Assembly: GCA_001600415.1 (NCBI GenBank)
Contig: BCJX01000002.1
Coordinates: 3,427,165-3,491,164 of the forward strand
Direction of reading: 5' to 3'
DNA: 64,000 nt
Source: Pascua guehoae
Lineage: Eukaryota > Basidiomycota > Tremellomycetes > Trichosporonales > Trichosporonaceae
Position numbers and translations under genes: made by a program
In this document: one piece after another, positions 32,817-43,982 of the stretch
How the letters are laid out: each line of letters begins with the position of its first letter
Position numbering within the stretch: the stretch's first letter is position 1
Notes under the pieces: model-generated
Database searches by the model: none
Told to the model about the DNA's origin: nothing
The model's input: the letters and a program-made list of their open reading frames with translations, nothing else

Positions 32817-35208
32817 CTAAACAGTTTGCGGGGGGGTCGCCTGGGGCTGGTTCTGGTCGATGAGAATCACGGCCTGGTCGGGCACGGCCTGGAGAAACTG
32901 GACGCGCGAGTACTGCGCTGTCAGCGTGGGCCAAAAACGACCTGGGACCCACCATGTTCCACCACTGCCAAATGTCTGCTGAAAACTGGACGGGCTCGGT
33001 GGTCATGCTGAGAAGGGAGAGGATGATGCGCAGGACCTTTCCGCGCATACTCTCGCCATTGCTCGCGAGGTACTCGTACGGAATGCTCGAGAGGGCCGTG
33101 TACGCCTTGCGCGCCATGTCTTCGCGGTCGGCGCGCGTGTCCTCGTCTGGGCGGAGCGAGGCGCGAAAGTCGAGCAGGGCGAATTCTGCACACAGGGCGG
33201 TAATGGCAATATTGGCCTGCTGGATGCCAAACAGGTCGCGGTCGGTGTGGACCTCGTCCCCGTCGAGGTCTGTGTCTGCGAGATCCGTGCGGTGTGTGGG
33301 CGGCAAGCCGTCGAGAATGTCGCGGATGGTCTGGTGGGCGCCGGCAATCCAGCGGATCGTGCCGGCGTGGTCGTCGTCGTCGAGTACGGGGCTGGGGTTG
33401 GAGACAACATCGTCGGTACTCGCCGCAGCCACACGGTTGGCAAATGTCCGGTGGCGCACGACACACTGCGAAATGACCTGGAAGATGCGCACAATCGCCG
33501 TGAACCCGACCATGATACTGGTGCGGCGCCGGGGCTGCGGCAGACTGCCCTCGGTCGTAATGTAGTCGTCGTCCACCTCGAGCGGCAACGGCGGCACACC
33601 CTCAAAGTCGTGCAGCAGAACGGGGCGGCCAGACAAAATGTCCGTCTTGTCCTTTGTGTACACTATCCAAAAGAGCCGGCGGCAGATTTGCACCTCGACC
33701 GTGTTGGACGCTGCCCGTGGGTGCGGCTCGTTGAGCCCCAGGGCGTGCACGAGGCGCGTCGTGTCCGCCACGAGCAAGTCGCACACCTGGGGGTCGCCAA
33801 CGGCTTGCCCCGAGATCCAGTCGAGGACCGCCGACGCGAGCTGGATCAGGCTCGGCGACATGCGCTGCCGGTGCCGGATCCGGTCGGCCGCCTTGGTGCA
33901 CCGGTGCATAATGGTGACTAGCCGTGACCGGTCGTACGCGCCCGTCATGGTCGAGATCGGGCACTGGCAGATGGTGTACGCAATCATGCTGCACAGGAGG
34001 CCCGCAAACGACTCGTCGCGCTTGTCGCGACGGCTCAGGACGTCTTGTGAAAACGTCGGCTTGTGGACAAGCGGCACCAGGCAGTGCTGCTCTTTGAGGA
34101 AGAGCGCGACAAAGAAACACACGTCCACCCATGGCAGCACGTCGTCGAGCGAAAACACGCCCGCCCCCGCGCGGAAATCCAGCGACACGTCGAGCGACGC
34201 CAAAGGCGACGGGTTGGACTCGGTGCTCGGCATGTTGCCAGGGACGTTGTGGGTCCACGACGTCGACGATGGTCGCGGCCCAGCATTGGCCGGACTGATG
34301 CCTGTGCCCGTGCTACCAGTGCTCGGGGAAGTAATGGCGGGCATCCTACTGGCTCCCACTCCACTTTCCGCGCCAAAGGTCGAGTGGTCGCCCGCCACGC
34401 CCAGAGGGTCGCTTAACAAGCCCAGATCGGGCATGTTGAGGGCCGGCGCGCTGGGCGCTTCGGGATCGAAGAGAGGCACCATGGGCGCGTACGCTTGTCC
34501 CGGGTAGAGCGTGTGGCGCGCCGAGCCAAAGATGGAGCCAAACGCGGGTCCAATCCCGTCGCCGTGGAACGCGGGGTCGAGACCGGGAATCCCTTCGTAG
34601 TCGGGGGGTGTGGGAGATGTGTGCCGTGGTGTGCGGCTTGATGAAGGGCGCGGTTGTCTCCGGCCCGAACTGGGTGTTATCAGCTGCTCCAAAGATGATG
34701 TCTCGCCGTCCACTATCATGCACAGTGACTGGTGGAGAAGGCAAAGGATAAACAACAATCCCCCGCCTGCACGTACAGACGACTCACCCTAATGGTCGGC
34801 CAGGCTTCTTGTGGACGTAGTCGCGCGTACAGGCCTTGTCGGCGCGGTAACACCCCTTGCATCGATCACCAACCCCCTTGGATCGTGCAATCACGAGCTC
34901 GTCGTCGGGGATCGTGACACACTTGACCTGTGACCAAGGTGTGTCAGCTCGGTGTCGGGGCAGCACAACAGCCTTGCGAGTTGTGGATCAACAGATGCCG
35001 GTAATGTGCCGTCTCTCATTGGAGAACAACAGATCAAGCACGTTGGCAGGGTAGTCACTCTCGTCATCTTGTACAGCGCACAGACGATACCGCCCGTCAC
35101 CCCGCGTCACCCGCGCCACTCGGACACGGCACCTCGGCCCCTCTGCAAACTCACCTTACGGACACGGCACCGATCGCACGACGGTGCGCCCAGCACGGGG
35201 GCGGGCAT
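32817..35208 (-). CDS. Zn2Cys6 fungal transcription factor
   Basis: Exons 35208-35155, 34927-34788, 34669-32953 and 32912-32817 join in frame to 668 aa. The zinc cluster is split by intron 1: CDRCRVRK joins VKC, then after 19 residues CKGCYRADKAC, giving C-X2-C-X6-C-X19-C-X2-C-X6-C, followed by HKKPGRP. The linker between halves is longer than the usual 5-16. A disordered Ser/Thr/Pro segment and a fungal TF middle-homology domain follow (VLPWVDVCFFVALFLKEQHC, LHDFEGVPPLPLEVDDDYIT). The last splice (40-nt intron 32913-32952) restores YSRVQFLQAVPDQAVILIDQ; without it the frame runs into an unlike tail. Target genes cannot be inferred. The nearest plus-strand neighbour is the dehydrogenase about 1 kb away, divergently placed. 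Confidence 0.88.
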
Positions 35209-36215
35209 GGCGGAGATGGCCTGCGGGGCACTGTGGGACGGAAGGAGACACTGCGGTGGTACAAGTGTGGGGAGGTGTGTGGGGATATGCGCGGGGGAAA
35301 GAGATTGTCAAACGGCAGGATGGATGGCCAAGCGTTCGGTGGTGGGAAGCCATGAAATCGACCGAAGGCGCTAAAGTGGCCGAAGGTTGACAAACCTTCC
35401 GGATGTCGGTCCGGGTCCGCCGGGCGGCCCACCGCTGAGGTTGTGTACAGCAGAGATCGCGACGAGGTTCATGGTGCCGAGTAGTCAAATGAGAAGCACG
35501 GTAAAGGGGGTGGACATTGCATTTTGTCAAGCGTAGGGAAAGCTGCTGTCAAGCGTAGGGAAAGCTGCTTTGAATCTCAAGTTGATAAGCTGAGGTTGTC
35601 GAGGGTTTGTGCCCATGTAGCAAAACACCGAGATACTGTTCACGCCACAGTCGCAACCACCCACAGCGACTTTACAGGATGCGTATGCAGTGGGGGCAGC
35701 CTCCTCTGGCTTTATGGCCCATGCGAGTAGCTGCATGGCTGATGACTGCGCGTCTGCGACGTGTTGCGCACGTTCCAGTGTAAGCAAGGAGGTGTGCGCG
35801 GTTAGTCACCGTGACGGAAGGTTTGGGCCAGAAAGCGCAATACACACCGGAACGTTCTCCACAACTAGATTGATGACAATCAACAAGCTCCTAGCAGCAG
35901 CAAGCCAAGTCACCAAGCTGAGAAACCAAAGCCTCGACTCGGAGATACCCCGTCGATGTCAACTTTCAGGACGAATCGGTAGTTCCACGTGCTCTGGAAA
36001 CGAGATATCACACAGCATAAACGTCCCATAGATTACGGAGACGCGCGGGGTTTACGACCATTAACCCCCCGACGAGTTGGCAATGACCAGCCGTGGAGCT
36101 GTTGGCACTGGCGACGCGGTCGTCAGGCGTGTATAAAGCCATGGCAGTTGTAGGTGTCCGAGCTCATCCCCCTCCCACCCTCTCCCTCCCGCAACCACCC
36201 TTCCACCACCTCAGG
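35209..36215. promoter_or_regulatory. Divergent 1-kb region between TF and dehydrogenase
   Basis: No supported gene. A direct duplication of AAGCGTAGGGAAAGCTGCT lies at about 35529-35570. A TATA box for the dehydrogenase lies at 36132. The TF could act on this shared region, which is inference only. Confidence 0.55.
36132..36137 (+). promoter_or_regulatory. TATA box of the dehydrogenase gene
   Basis: TATAAA 84 nt upstream of the ATG at 36216. It lies inside the longer in-frame open stretch, arguing for the downstream start. Confidence 0.6.
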
Positions 36216-37310
36216 ATGACCGCGCCCAACCCCCCATCCAAGCTCCGCATCGCCGTCCTCGGCGCCGGCCGCATGGGCCTGCGCCACGCGCGCAACGTCG
36301 CCTACCGCTCTCCGCGCGCGCAGCTCGTCGCTGTGGCCGACCCCAAGCAGCCCGTGCTCGACGCGGCGGCCAAGGAGCTGCCGCAGGGTGTGCGCTACTA
36401 CACGGACCCCGAGGACGCGCTGAGCTCGCCGCACGTGGACGCGGTCCTGATTGCGTCCGAGACGTCTACGCACGCCGACCTGGCATGCCGCGCCATGGCG
36501 GCGGGCAAGCACGTGCTGCTTGAGAAGCCGATCTCTGTGGATGTGGAAAAGTCGCGTCCAGTGGTGGACGCAGCGGCGGCACACCCCGAGCTCAAGGTGA
36601 TGATTGGGTTTTCGCGTCGGTTTGACGAGTCGTACGCCGAGGCCAAGGCGCGGATTGCGGCCGGTGCGCTCGGCCGGCCGTACCTGCTCAAGTCTGCGAC
36701 CAACGACCAGTACGACCCGTCGGGGTTCTTTGTGGCCTACTCGAAGGCGTCGGGGGGCATCTACATCGACTGCGGAATCCACGACATTGACCTCAGCCGC
36801 TGGCTCCTCGACACGGCCAACACGGCCACGCGGCCCAACCCCCGCAAAGAGGTCACGCGCGTGTTTGCGTCCGGAGCGTGTGTCCGCCACCCCGAGCTCG
36901 CCGAGAGCGGCGACTGCGATAGCGGCCTGGGCATTATCGAGTACGAAAACGGCGCCCAGGTCAGCATCCACCTCTCCCGCACGGCCATCCACGGGCACGA
37001 CTGCTGGTCGGAAATCTTTGGCACAGACGGCAAGCTCGTCGTCAACGGCAACCCCCAGCTCAACCGCCTCGAAATCCGCGACCAGTACGGCGTCCGCTCA
37101 GAGTCCACCCCGACATACTATGAGCGCTTCCGCGAGGCCTTTGTCACAGAGGTCAACGAGTTTACAGACTGCGTCCTCGACAACAAGCCCGTGCCCACCA
37201 CAGCCCACGACGCACTCGAGGCGGCAAAGATTGCAATGGCCCTCACGTACTCGTTCCGCAACGGCAGGCCCGTCGTCTTTGGCGACGACGGAGAGCCAAT
37301 CTACGACTAG
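36216..37310 (+). CDS. Gfo/Idh/MocA oxidoreductase, inositol 2-dehydrogenase-like
   Basis: Intronless, 364 aa. N-terminal Rossmann fold with VLGAGRMGLRHA (GxGxxG at 16-21), the family EKPIS motif with catalytic Lys104, and the substrate block GGIYIDCGIHDIDLSRWLL (Asp185 and His189). These Lys, Asp and His positions match the catalytic set of myo-inositol dehydrogenase-type members, which oxidise a polyol or sugar hydroxyl with NAD(P). No targeting signal is visible, so it is probably cytosolic. The longer open frame starts at 36093, but a TATA box at 36132 and the GGATGACC context favour 36216. It is one of few single-exon genes here, compatible with horizontal origin or retention of a bacterial-type gene; base composition does not differ from neighbours. 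The exact substrate is unknown. Confidence 0.88.
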   Translation: MTAPNPPSKLRIAVLGAGRMGLRHARNVAYRSPRAQLVAVADPKQPVLDAAAKELPQGVRYYTDPEDALSSPHVDAVLIASETSTHADLACRAMAAGKHVLLEKPISVDVEKSRPVVDAAAAHPELKVMIGFSRRFDESYAEAKARIAAGALGRPYLLKSATNDQYDPSGFFVAYSKASGGIYIDCGIHDIDLSRWLLDTANTATRPNPRKEVTRVFASGACVRHPELAESGDCDSGLGIIEYENGAQVSIHLSRTAIHGHDCWSEIFGTDGKLVVNGNPQLNRLEIRDQYGVRSESTPTYYERFREAFVTEVNEFTDCVLDNKPVPTTAHDALEAAKIAMALTYSFRNGRPVVFGDDGEPIYD

Positions 37311-38648
37311 AGATGAGGTCCAGACGGGGTTTCGGGGTTTCGCAGTGTATAGACAGAGGCAGATGCATGTCGTCGTGTTGGAAGCGTACCTTCTGTTGCG
37401 GTTGCAGCGAGAGTGGCTGTGGCAAATGAGCAGCAACCTGGTGCACGCGCGCACTTGAAATATCGGCGTGGGATCGGGATGGATGGGATGACGGGTGCAC
37501 GGCGTATCAGTCAGGCACCGGGTTAGTCTTTTTAAAGTTTGGCAAGTCTTTGGTGACGTCCCACACCCCGCTTTCTCTTTCCTTCTTTTCATTTGTTTTT
37601 GTTTTTGTTTTCATTTCAGCCAGTGCAACATGCAACAATAATATGTGGCAGTGGGAACGCACCTGGGCAAGTGCGGAGGGTGTAGCCTCGATAGTGGACA
37701 CCTAGGACCATTGTGCGGCTCTTGAAGGACTCTTGTGGGGATACAGGCTTTGGGGTAGTGTATGCGCCTGTGCCAACCAGCACTGCGGATCTTGTCGCCC
37801 ATCTGTACGCTCCGTGCACAACTCGACACGGCTGGCTCGTTAATTCCATGGCTGGCCAACTCTCCTCATGGCGCAACTCCTTCCTTCAATGCCGTCTTGG
37901 GTGTATTCAGTCTGGAGTGAGCTGTGGTCCAGCTGCTATAGCCTTTGCAGCTGTGAGCTTGTGGCCCACGTCGAGAGGAATGTTCTCATGTGAGCGGCCA
38001 TGCCGGCGGCATGTCGGGGGGTGGGTGGGTGGAGGTTGAGACCGAATTCGGTTTGCGGAATTGCCATGTGCCACGAGCCATGCGAGGCAGCCAGCCAGCT
38101 GCAGCCAGGGAGTACTAGCTAGTCTTGCTCTGCACACGCCAAGCGAGGGCAAACCAATTCCCCCCAACCCCCCCGAATCCGACCAACGGAGCGCGCCGCC
38201 GAAATCCCATGCACATGCAGACGAACATTGGCACGCAAGCAAGCAGGCAGGCAGGCATGCACCCCAGCCGCCCGACGCCTACCGCCGCTGCACACCCGCG
38301 CACCCGCACCCCCAGCCAGCCAGCAGCCAGCAGCCAGGAGGACCCACGAACACCCACGTACCCACCCGACCGACAGACCGACTGACCGCTACCTCCGCCT
38401 ACCAAAAGCGCGCTCCCGCATGCATACGCCAGACCACTCTTCCCCCCCCCAACACGTCGACGACTCGCATCACCACCACCACCACTCCCACTCCCACCGC
38501 CACCACCACCACCACACCTACCACCATCACAACACACCCCATCCACCTTCCCTCCACTCCAACAAACCAACCCCCGCATCCACCCCGTCGCCAACCATCC
38601 ACCCCTCCTCCCCACCGCACGCACCTCCGTCAACGCCGCCGCCGTCGG
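37311..38648. other. Upstream region of HPC2 with repeat-rich leader
   Basis: 1.3 kb. Runs of GCAGGCAG/CAGCCAGC (about 38245-38340) and CCACCACC/CCACTCC triplet repeats (38460-38600) fill the last 450 nt before the HPC2 start. An open frame runs in from 38061 but is all low-complexity. Nothing else is supported. Confidence 0.55.
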
Positions 38649-41267
38649 ATGCTGTCAACGCTACTCAACAACCCTCCCGAGCCACCGGCCCCGCACACAC
38701 CACCGACGGGCACAGTGACCCACCCTCATTCACCCGACGTCTCTTCTTCAAAACGACGCCGATCGTATTCCGGGGTCGAGTCGCCGCGCAAGTCGCGCTC
38801 GCCTCACAAGCATCATCCGTATACACCTGATGGACCACTCCAGGAGCCGCCTCGCACTTCCCCGCTATCACCCGTGACCCCCGCGCGCTCGTCGCTGCAC
38901 AATTTGGTGCACGCCCGCGACGAACCGCCCATCACCGGCACGAGCCGATCGCACAACAGCCACAATAACAATCCAAACAACAACATGAGCAGCCGCACTG
39001 CCGCCAACGGCAATGGCGATGCTGATGACGACGTTGAGATGCGGACGGGCACGCAAGACGACGATGAGCGCATGGAGGAAGACGTCGAGGACGCCATTGA
39101 CCCGCGCAACGAGGAAGACGCAGACGACGACGACGGCGAAGACCAAGATGACGACAGCGAGGACGACGACGACGATGATGATGATGATGAGGACGACGAA
39201 GAGGACAGTGAAGACGACGACGATAGCTCGGTGTGTATACGTGAACAAGTTGGAGTGTTGTTTCATGCATGGCTAACCCACACACAGGACATTGTTGTTC
39301 TCGATGGGCCATCGGAGGGCACGGGGGGCGACGACGTCCGCGTCCGCATCAAGACCGAGCCTGGCAACGACACGGGCGGTGCAGACGGCGCCAATGCTGC
39401 TGCTGGCGGTGCGACAGACGGCGAGGCAGTCAACGAGCTCAAGCCCAAGAAAAAGGGCAAGCGTCGAGTGCAATCGCCAGACGACGAGGAAGATCTGCCA
39501 CCTCCACCTCCCCCGCTGCCTACCATCCGTCTCGAAGCCGAGCTGCCCAACGGCACCGACGAGTCGATGACGCTCGACTGGAACTTTGCAGAGCAGGCTG
39601 CCATGGCCGGCTTCCCCATCCTCAACGCGTGGGGTGAAGACCCGCTCGCAGGTGACGAAGTGCCCCCAGAACCCCAACCCCCTGTCGCCGAGGAAGGCGG
39701 CACAGCAGCAGAGGGCACTCCCGCCGCTCTTCCCGTCCCACCTCCACCGCTGCCTATTGACGGCCCATTGCCTCCGGGCATGTCGGCCGAGGAGGCGCGC
39801 GAAATGGCAGAGGTGGCCCGCCGCTTGGAGGAAAAGTATGACAAGCCGCAGCGCAAGGTGAAGAAGCGCCGTGTCGACTATGACCTCAACGATCCGTTTA
39901 TCGACGACTCGGACCTGCAGATCGACAGGCCGACGTACGTCGGACGGCCAAAGAAGGAGGGCTTTTATGTCCACCAGGGCGCATTGGAGCTCCTCGAAGA
40001 GTCGCCTAAAAAGTCGCGCGCAAAGGTTACCCGCAATACTAAGAAGGAGGTCCGCGGTCCGCGCAAGAGCCTGTCGGAAGCGGTGCGCGAGTACGAGCTT
40101 CAGCACAGCCACATGGGTACGCGCGATGAGCCCATTGCGATTGACAGCGACCCCGACACACCTGGCCCATCGGCCGTGCGCCGCACCGCGTTCCGCTCGC
40201 CATCGCCTCCTGGCGTGGCAGAGCTCGATGCACGACCCGTCGACCGGACGCTCTTCAAGTCGGCCTCGCGTGAACCAAAGTACCTTCCTCCGTTTGACGA
40301 GTTTCCAGACGAGGTCGCACACCGCCTTCGCCAGCTCCGGCGCGCGAGCCTCAGGCGTGAGTGCTGGTGTCTCCGTGACGAAAGGCAGCTGACACCCTTG
40401 CAGACACGTGGGACCCGAACAACAAGGGCAAGTTTCCCGACCACCTCAAGCATCCGCTCGAGAGAGCGGGCGAAGCGGCGTTCAGGTACGACCTGCTGTG
40501 CATTGTCGACAAGGAGCCCACCGACAGCGGGCACGACCGGTACCACGAAAAGGCGTTTGTGGCCGCTCTCTGCAGCGTGCTCCCGTACAACCGCTTGACG
40601 CTTGGCAAGCTCGTCCTCAAGCTCTGCTACATGTCGTACTGGAAGTGGCTGCAGGAGTGCGAGCTCGAGGGCCTGCGCCAGTTTAGAGATCTCCTCGACC
40701 CCGAGATCCCCGCCATGGTCAACCAGTACGAGCAGGCAAAGGCCGAATGGGATGCCCAGCATGGTGAGTACGACGGCGACGACCGTGCCACAGAGCTGAC
40801 AATGCGCAGAAGAGAATGAGATTCCAGATGTAGGTAACAGTAGGGTTAGCGGGACCCGTCTAACACACAGGCCGCCGAGGACCAAGACGCAAAGAAGGCC
40901 GACGGCCCGCCTCGTCGCCCCGTCTTCACGCAAGAGATGAAGGAGGTATTCCGCCAGCTCGTTGAGAACACGCAGGAGATGGTCGACATTAACAAGAAGA
41001 TGGAGTGCGTCGGGCATAAAGCTCTGTTGACGGTCGCTGACAATACAGGGAGTGGCAGCAGAAGATTGAGGGGCAGTCGAGCGAGCTCAACATGCGCAAG
41101 CTTCTCTACAACAAGCTCATCAGGCTGTACCCAGAGAACTACATGTCGTCATTGGTGCTGTCACGTCAATGTGAGTTGTGACCGAAATCGTGCGTACGCT
41201 AATGTCGCTGACAGCAGTCACAAACTACAAGCGCGCGGGCCAGGGCGCAAAGAAGGACCAGGAGTGA
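38649..41267 (+). CDS. HPC2: HPC2/ubinuclein subunit of the HIR histone chaperone
   Basis: Exons 38649-39230, 39288-40356, 40404-40763, 40810-40829, 40871-41004, 41049-41170 and 41218-41267 join in frame to 778 aa. The HIR complex deposits H3.3-type histone independently of replication. Seen: a Ser/Pro-rich N-terminus, a long Asp/Glu tract (about residues 120-194), and the Hpc2-related domain (about 388-435, YDLNDPFIDDSDLQIDRPTY then KKEGFYVHQGALELLEE), which binds histone in the family. A ubinuclein middle domain (about 555-650, RYDLLCIVDKEP, YNRLTLGKLVLKLCYMSYW) and a C-terminal coiled coil follow. Exon 4 is only 20 nt. Intron 1 is 57 nt with no stop, so retention would insert 19 residues at the end of the acidic tract. 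The start at 38649 is chosen because upstream sequence is repetitive. Confidence 0.9.
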
Positions 41268-42193
41268 TGGAGTGAGATGGCGTGAGGGACTGGGAGCGCG
41301 GTATGCGTCGACAGGAGGTGCAAGTGCAAGAGCGATAGCATGTGGCAGAGGTTTATAGGTGGCCCGTCATGTGGGCTTGAGATAGGCATGGTCTGTGTAT
41401 GTACGAGTGACCTGTCCATAACCAGCCTCATGAGGTGAGATTTGATACTGACAAGGTGCTTGTGGATTCAGACGAACTTGCAAACGTCGTTGAACACTTG
41501 CTCGATGGCATGTTGCACGCCTGGCACAAACAGGGTCCGTGTACTTGTATGCATCGGAGAATGGCGATGAGGGCTGAGATGTTTTGCAGGAGAATTTGCG
41601 GTAGACGAGCAAGAGGGCGACTGGCGTTTTGATGAGACGCGATGTAAACGCCACCAGCCCATCGCCATCAGGTAAGGAAAAGGAAAGGTGCGGCTGGGTG
41701 GGTGCAATCGCAGGCAGGCCAGGCAGCTAGCCTAGCCAGGCAGCTAGGCAGGCCACTGGCCACTGGCAGGGTGGCAGGGAAGGGGGGAGCCGAGAATGGA
41801 GCATGGGGGGCGGTGGCCGCCCAAAACGCGCCGAGCCCATCGGCGTCAAAGCTAGTGCCAGAAATAGGTTCCGTTTATCCCACCCCCCCCAGTTGCACAC
41901 GGTGCTCTGTGGCCCAGTGTGCAGCTCGCAGGCGCAGTCTTGTCGTTTTTGGCGCACTCTCTTGTCCCTGAATGCCATCGATCTTCCCTCCCTCCCTCTC
42001 TGTGCTCCTCAAAGCACTGCTGCAGGCCAGCTCGCAGCACCACCCATCCGCAATCACATTCTTCTTCCTCCCCCAAACCCCAACTTTGAACCTCTTTTGA
42101 CCCCCTTCCAACTATTCCCAACCCCCCCGACTTCATTTCCACGCCGAGCACCACCCACATCCACACACGCACGCACGCACCCAGCTGAACACG
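41268..42193. other. Intergenic region with GGCAG/CTAGC repeats
   Basis: 926 nt. Tandem GGCAGCTAGCC/GGCCACTGG repeats at about 41705-41780; the last 300 nt are C/T-rich and probably the promoter and leader of the next gene. No gene supported. Confidence 0.55.
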
Positions 42194-43982
42194 ATGGTGT
42201 CGACAGCAGGCCTCATCGCCACCACCCTCGCTCTCGCCTCGAGCGCACTCGCGGCCAGCAAGGGTGTCTTTGGCGAGCCATGCAAGTGAGTGTGCGAGGA
42301 CGTGTGTCGCGAGTAGGGCCGACGGGGGGCAATGGCTATCGTCGAGACCGCTGTGCGCGTGCGCATGTTGGCGTTCGAAGCGCCGAGTTGAACGCGCGAG
42401 ACGATTCATCGGCGCAACACGCGATTGCATGTTTCTCGCCTCCAATCCTCACCCCCCGAAACCACACCGCGCCGGGCCTACTCCCACACCGTCCCCGCCT
42501 TGCATCACCCACAGGCAACGCTGACTTTAGCCAAGCAAACACCCACCTCGACACGTCGACCTGGCTCCTCGTCACCGACTGCGCGCAGACATTCTACTGC
42601 GCGGATAACAGCACGTGCGCGCACCGCCAGTGCCGCAGGGACATTGTGCGTACCCACCAGCTGAGATGGAGGCAAGTTGGCCGTTGTGTGGGACGGGGAT
42701 ATGTTCTGGGCCACCGTTGACCACTCGACGACGAATGCCTCGTCGCCTGCCCGCCCGCCCCTTGCTAATGCCAGTTCCCGATCGGCTACAACGACGTCCC
42801 GTTCGCCGAGCTCCCGCCACTCTGCCCCCAGGGACAATTGTGCGTCCATTTTGTCATTAGTGTCGCTGACGCGTAGCTGCAACGACGAGGGGTCTGGCTG
42901 CTTTGACCAAGTAGCGCCTGGCGGTGGTTGCCAGAAGGACCGTGATGGTGCGTATGCTGTGGAGTAGTGCCCAAACGCAGGTGCAGACTGCACACATCTG
43001 TGGTCTCTCTCTCCAGCCCGTGTCTCGCGCACATGGTTGCTAACCCCCAGACGCGTGCCAGTTCCCGCCAAACTGGAAGGATCTCGCCAACTACCGCAAC
43101 GTCAACGGCTCAATGTGCCTCAACTTCACCTGCTAGTGCGTGACAGGCATTCCCCCTTCTGGACTTTTTTGCTGACCCGCAGCTGGGCCAACGTCGATGT
43201 CGGCCAACCATGCGTGTTTGACAACACGCAGTATGTTGGCGAGACGGACAGTGGCCACGAATTCCAGTACATTGTCTCGCGTGACAAGTGCGTCCCATTT
43301 CTGCGGCAGTACCACCCCGCATCGCTGACTCTTCCAGCTGCAAGACCAACTACTACTGTGACGGCCCAACGGCAGTGTGCCAGAAGCAGAAGACGCGCGG
43401 ACAGTCGTGCGGCGCGGACAAGGAGTGAGTCTGGCGTGAACTCGAGTGGCCTCACATACACCCTGCTAACCAACCAGGTGCGTTTCGTACAACTGCAAGG
43501 CAAACGGCGTGTGTGGCAAGGCGGCCGATGAACCGCTCAAGACGGAGCCATGGGTCTATGCCATTATCGGCCTTGCAATTATCATTCTCATCGTTGGCGT
43601 CATGATTGGCCTGTGGCTGTTGCACCGTCGTGCGCGCGAGGAAAACCAGGTCAAGCTCGAAAAGTACTACAATGAGCAGATTGCGTACCGCCAGAGCATC
43701 ATGTCCATGTCGCACGCAAAGAACAGCCTCCTGTCTCTCCCGCCCAACACGACACCCGACGCTGCCCGCTCATCTCTATACGGCAACGACGAGCCGGAAC
43801 AACGCGGCTACTCGTCGGCCACGGCCAACCAGCTCCTGCCGCCCAACATGCGCCGCGAGAGCTCGGCCGCGTGGTCGGACGCCGACTCGGAGGTCTTACT
43901 CGGCGACCAGGGTGGTGCGCGCTACCGCAACGCGGGGCCTTCGAATGCAGGCCCCAGCAACGCAGGCCCCAGTATGTATTAG
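42194..43982 (+). CDS. Cys-rich secreted/type I membrane protein
   Basis: Eight exons (42194-42285, 42531-42645, 42775-42839, 42877-42947, 43051-43135, 43183-43287, 43338-43424, 43478-43982) join in frame to 374 aa. A signal peptide (VSTAGLIATTLALASSALAA) leads into an ectodomain with more than 20 Cys in EGF-like spacing (TDCAQTFYCADNSTC, CNDEGSGCFDQ, GQSCGADKECVSYNC). A transmembrane helix follows (WVYAIIGLAIIILIVGVMIG), then a basic juxtamembrane stretch and a ~110-residue cytosolic tail ending in three near-identical NAGPS repeats. Six of the introns lie at or beside Cys codons. It is probably a plasma-membrane or wall-facing protein; I recognise no named family. Intron 1 (245 nt) has an alternative acceptor at 42515 that would break the frame. 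Confidence 0.8.

Noticed and set aside
32800..32911. Unspliced C-terminus of the Zn2Cys6 protein
   Set aside because: Read-through gives a tail unlike the family, whereas removing a 40-nt intron with CTGAC branch and CAG acceptor gives a coherent end (ILIDQNQPQ).
36093..36215. Longer N-terminus for the dehydrogenase
   Set aside because: A TATA box at 36132 lies inside it, the sequence is unlike the family, and the Rossmann fold begins right after the ATG at 36216.
38061..38648. Upstream extension of HPC2
   Set aside because: The open frame is composed of GCAGCC and CCACC simple repeats with no protein-like composition; treated as leader.
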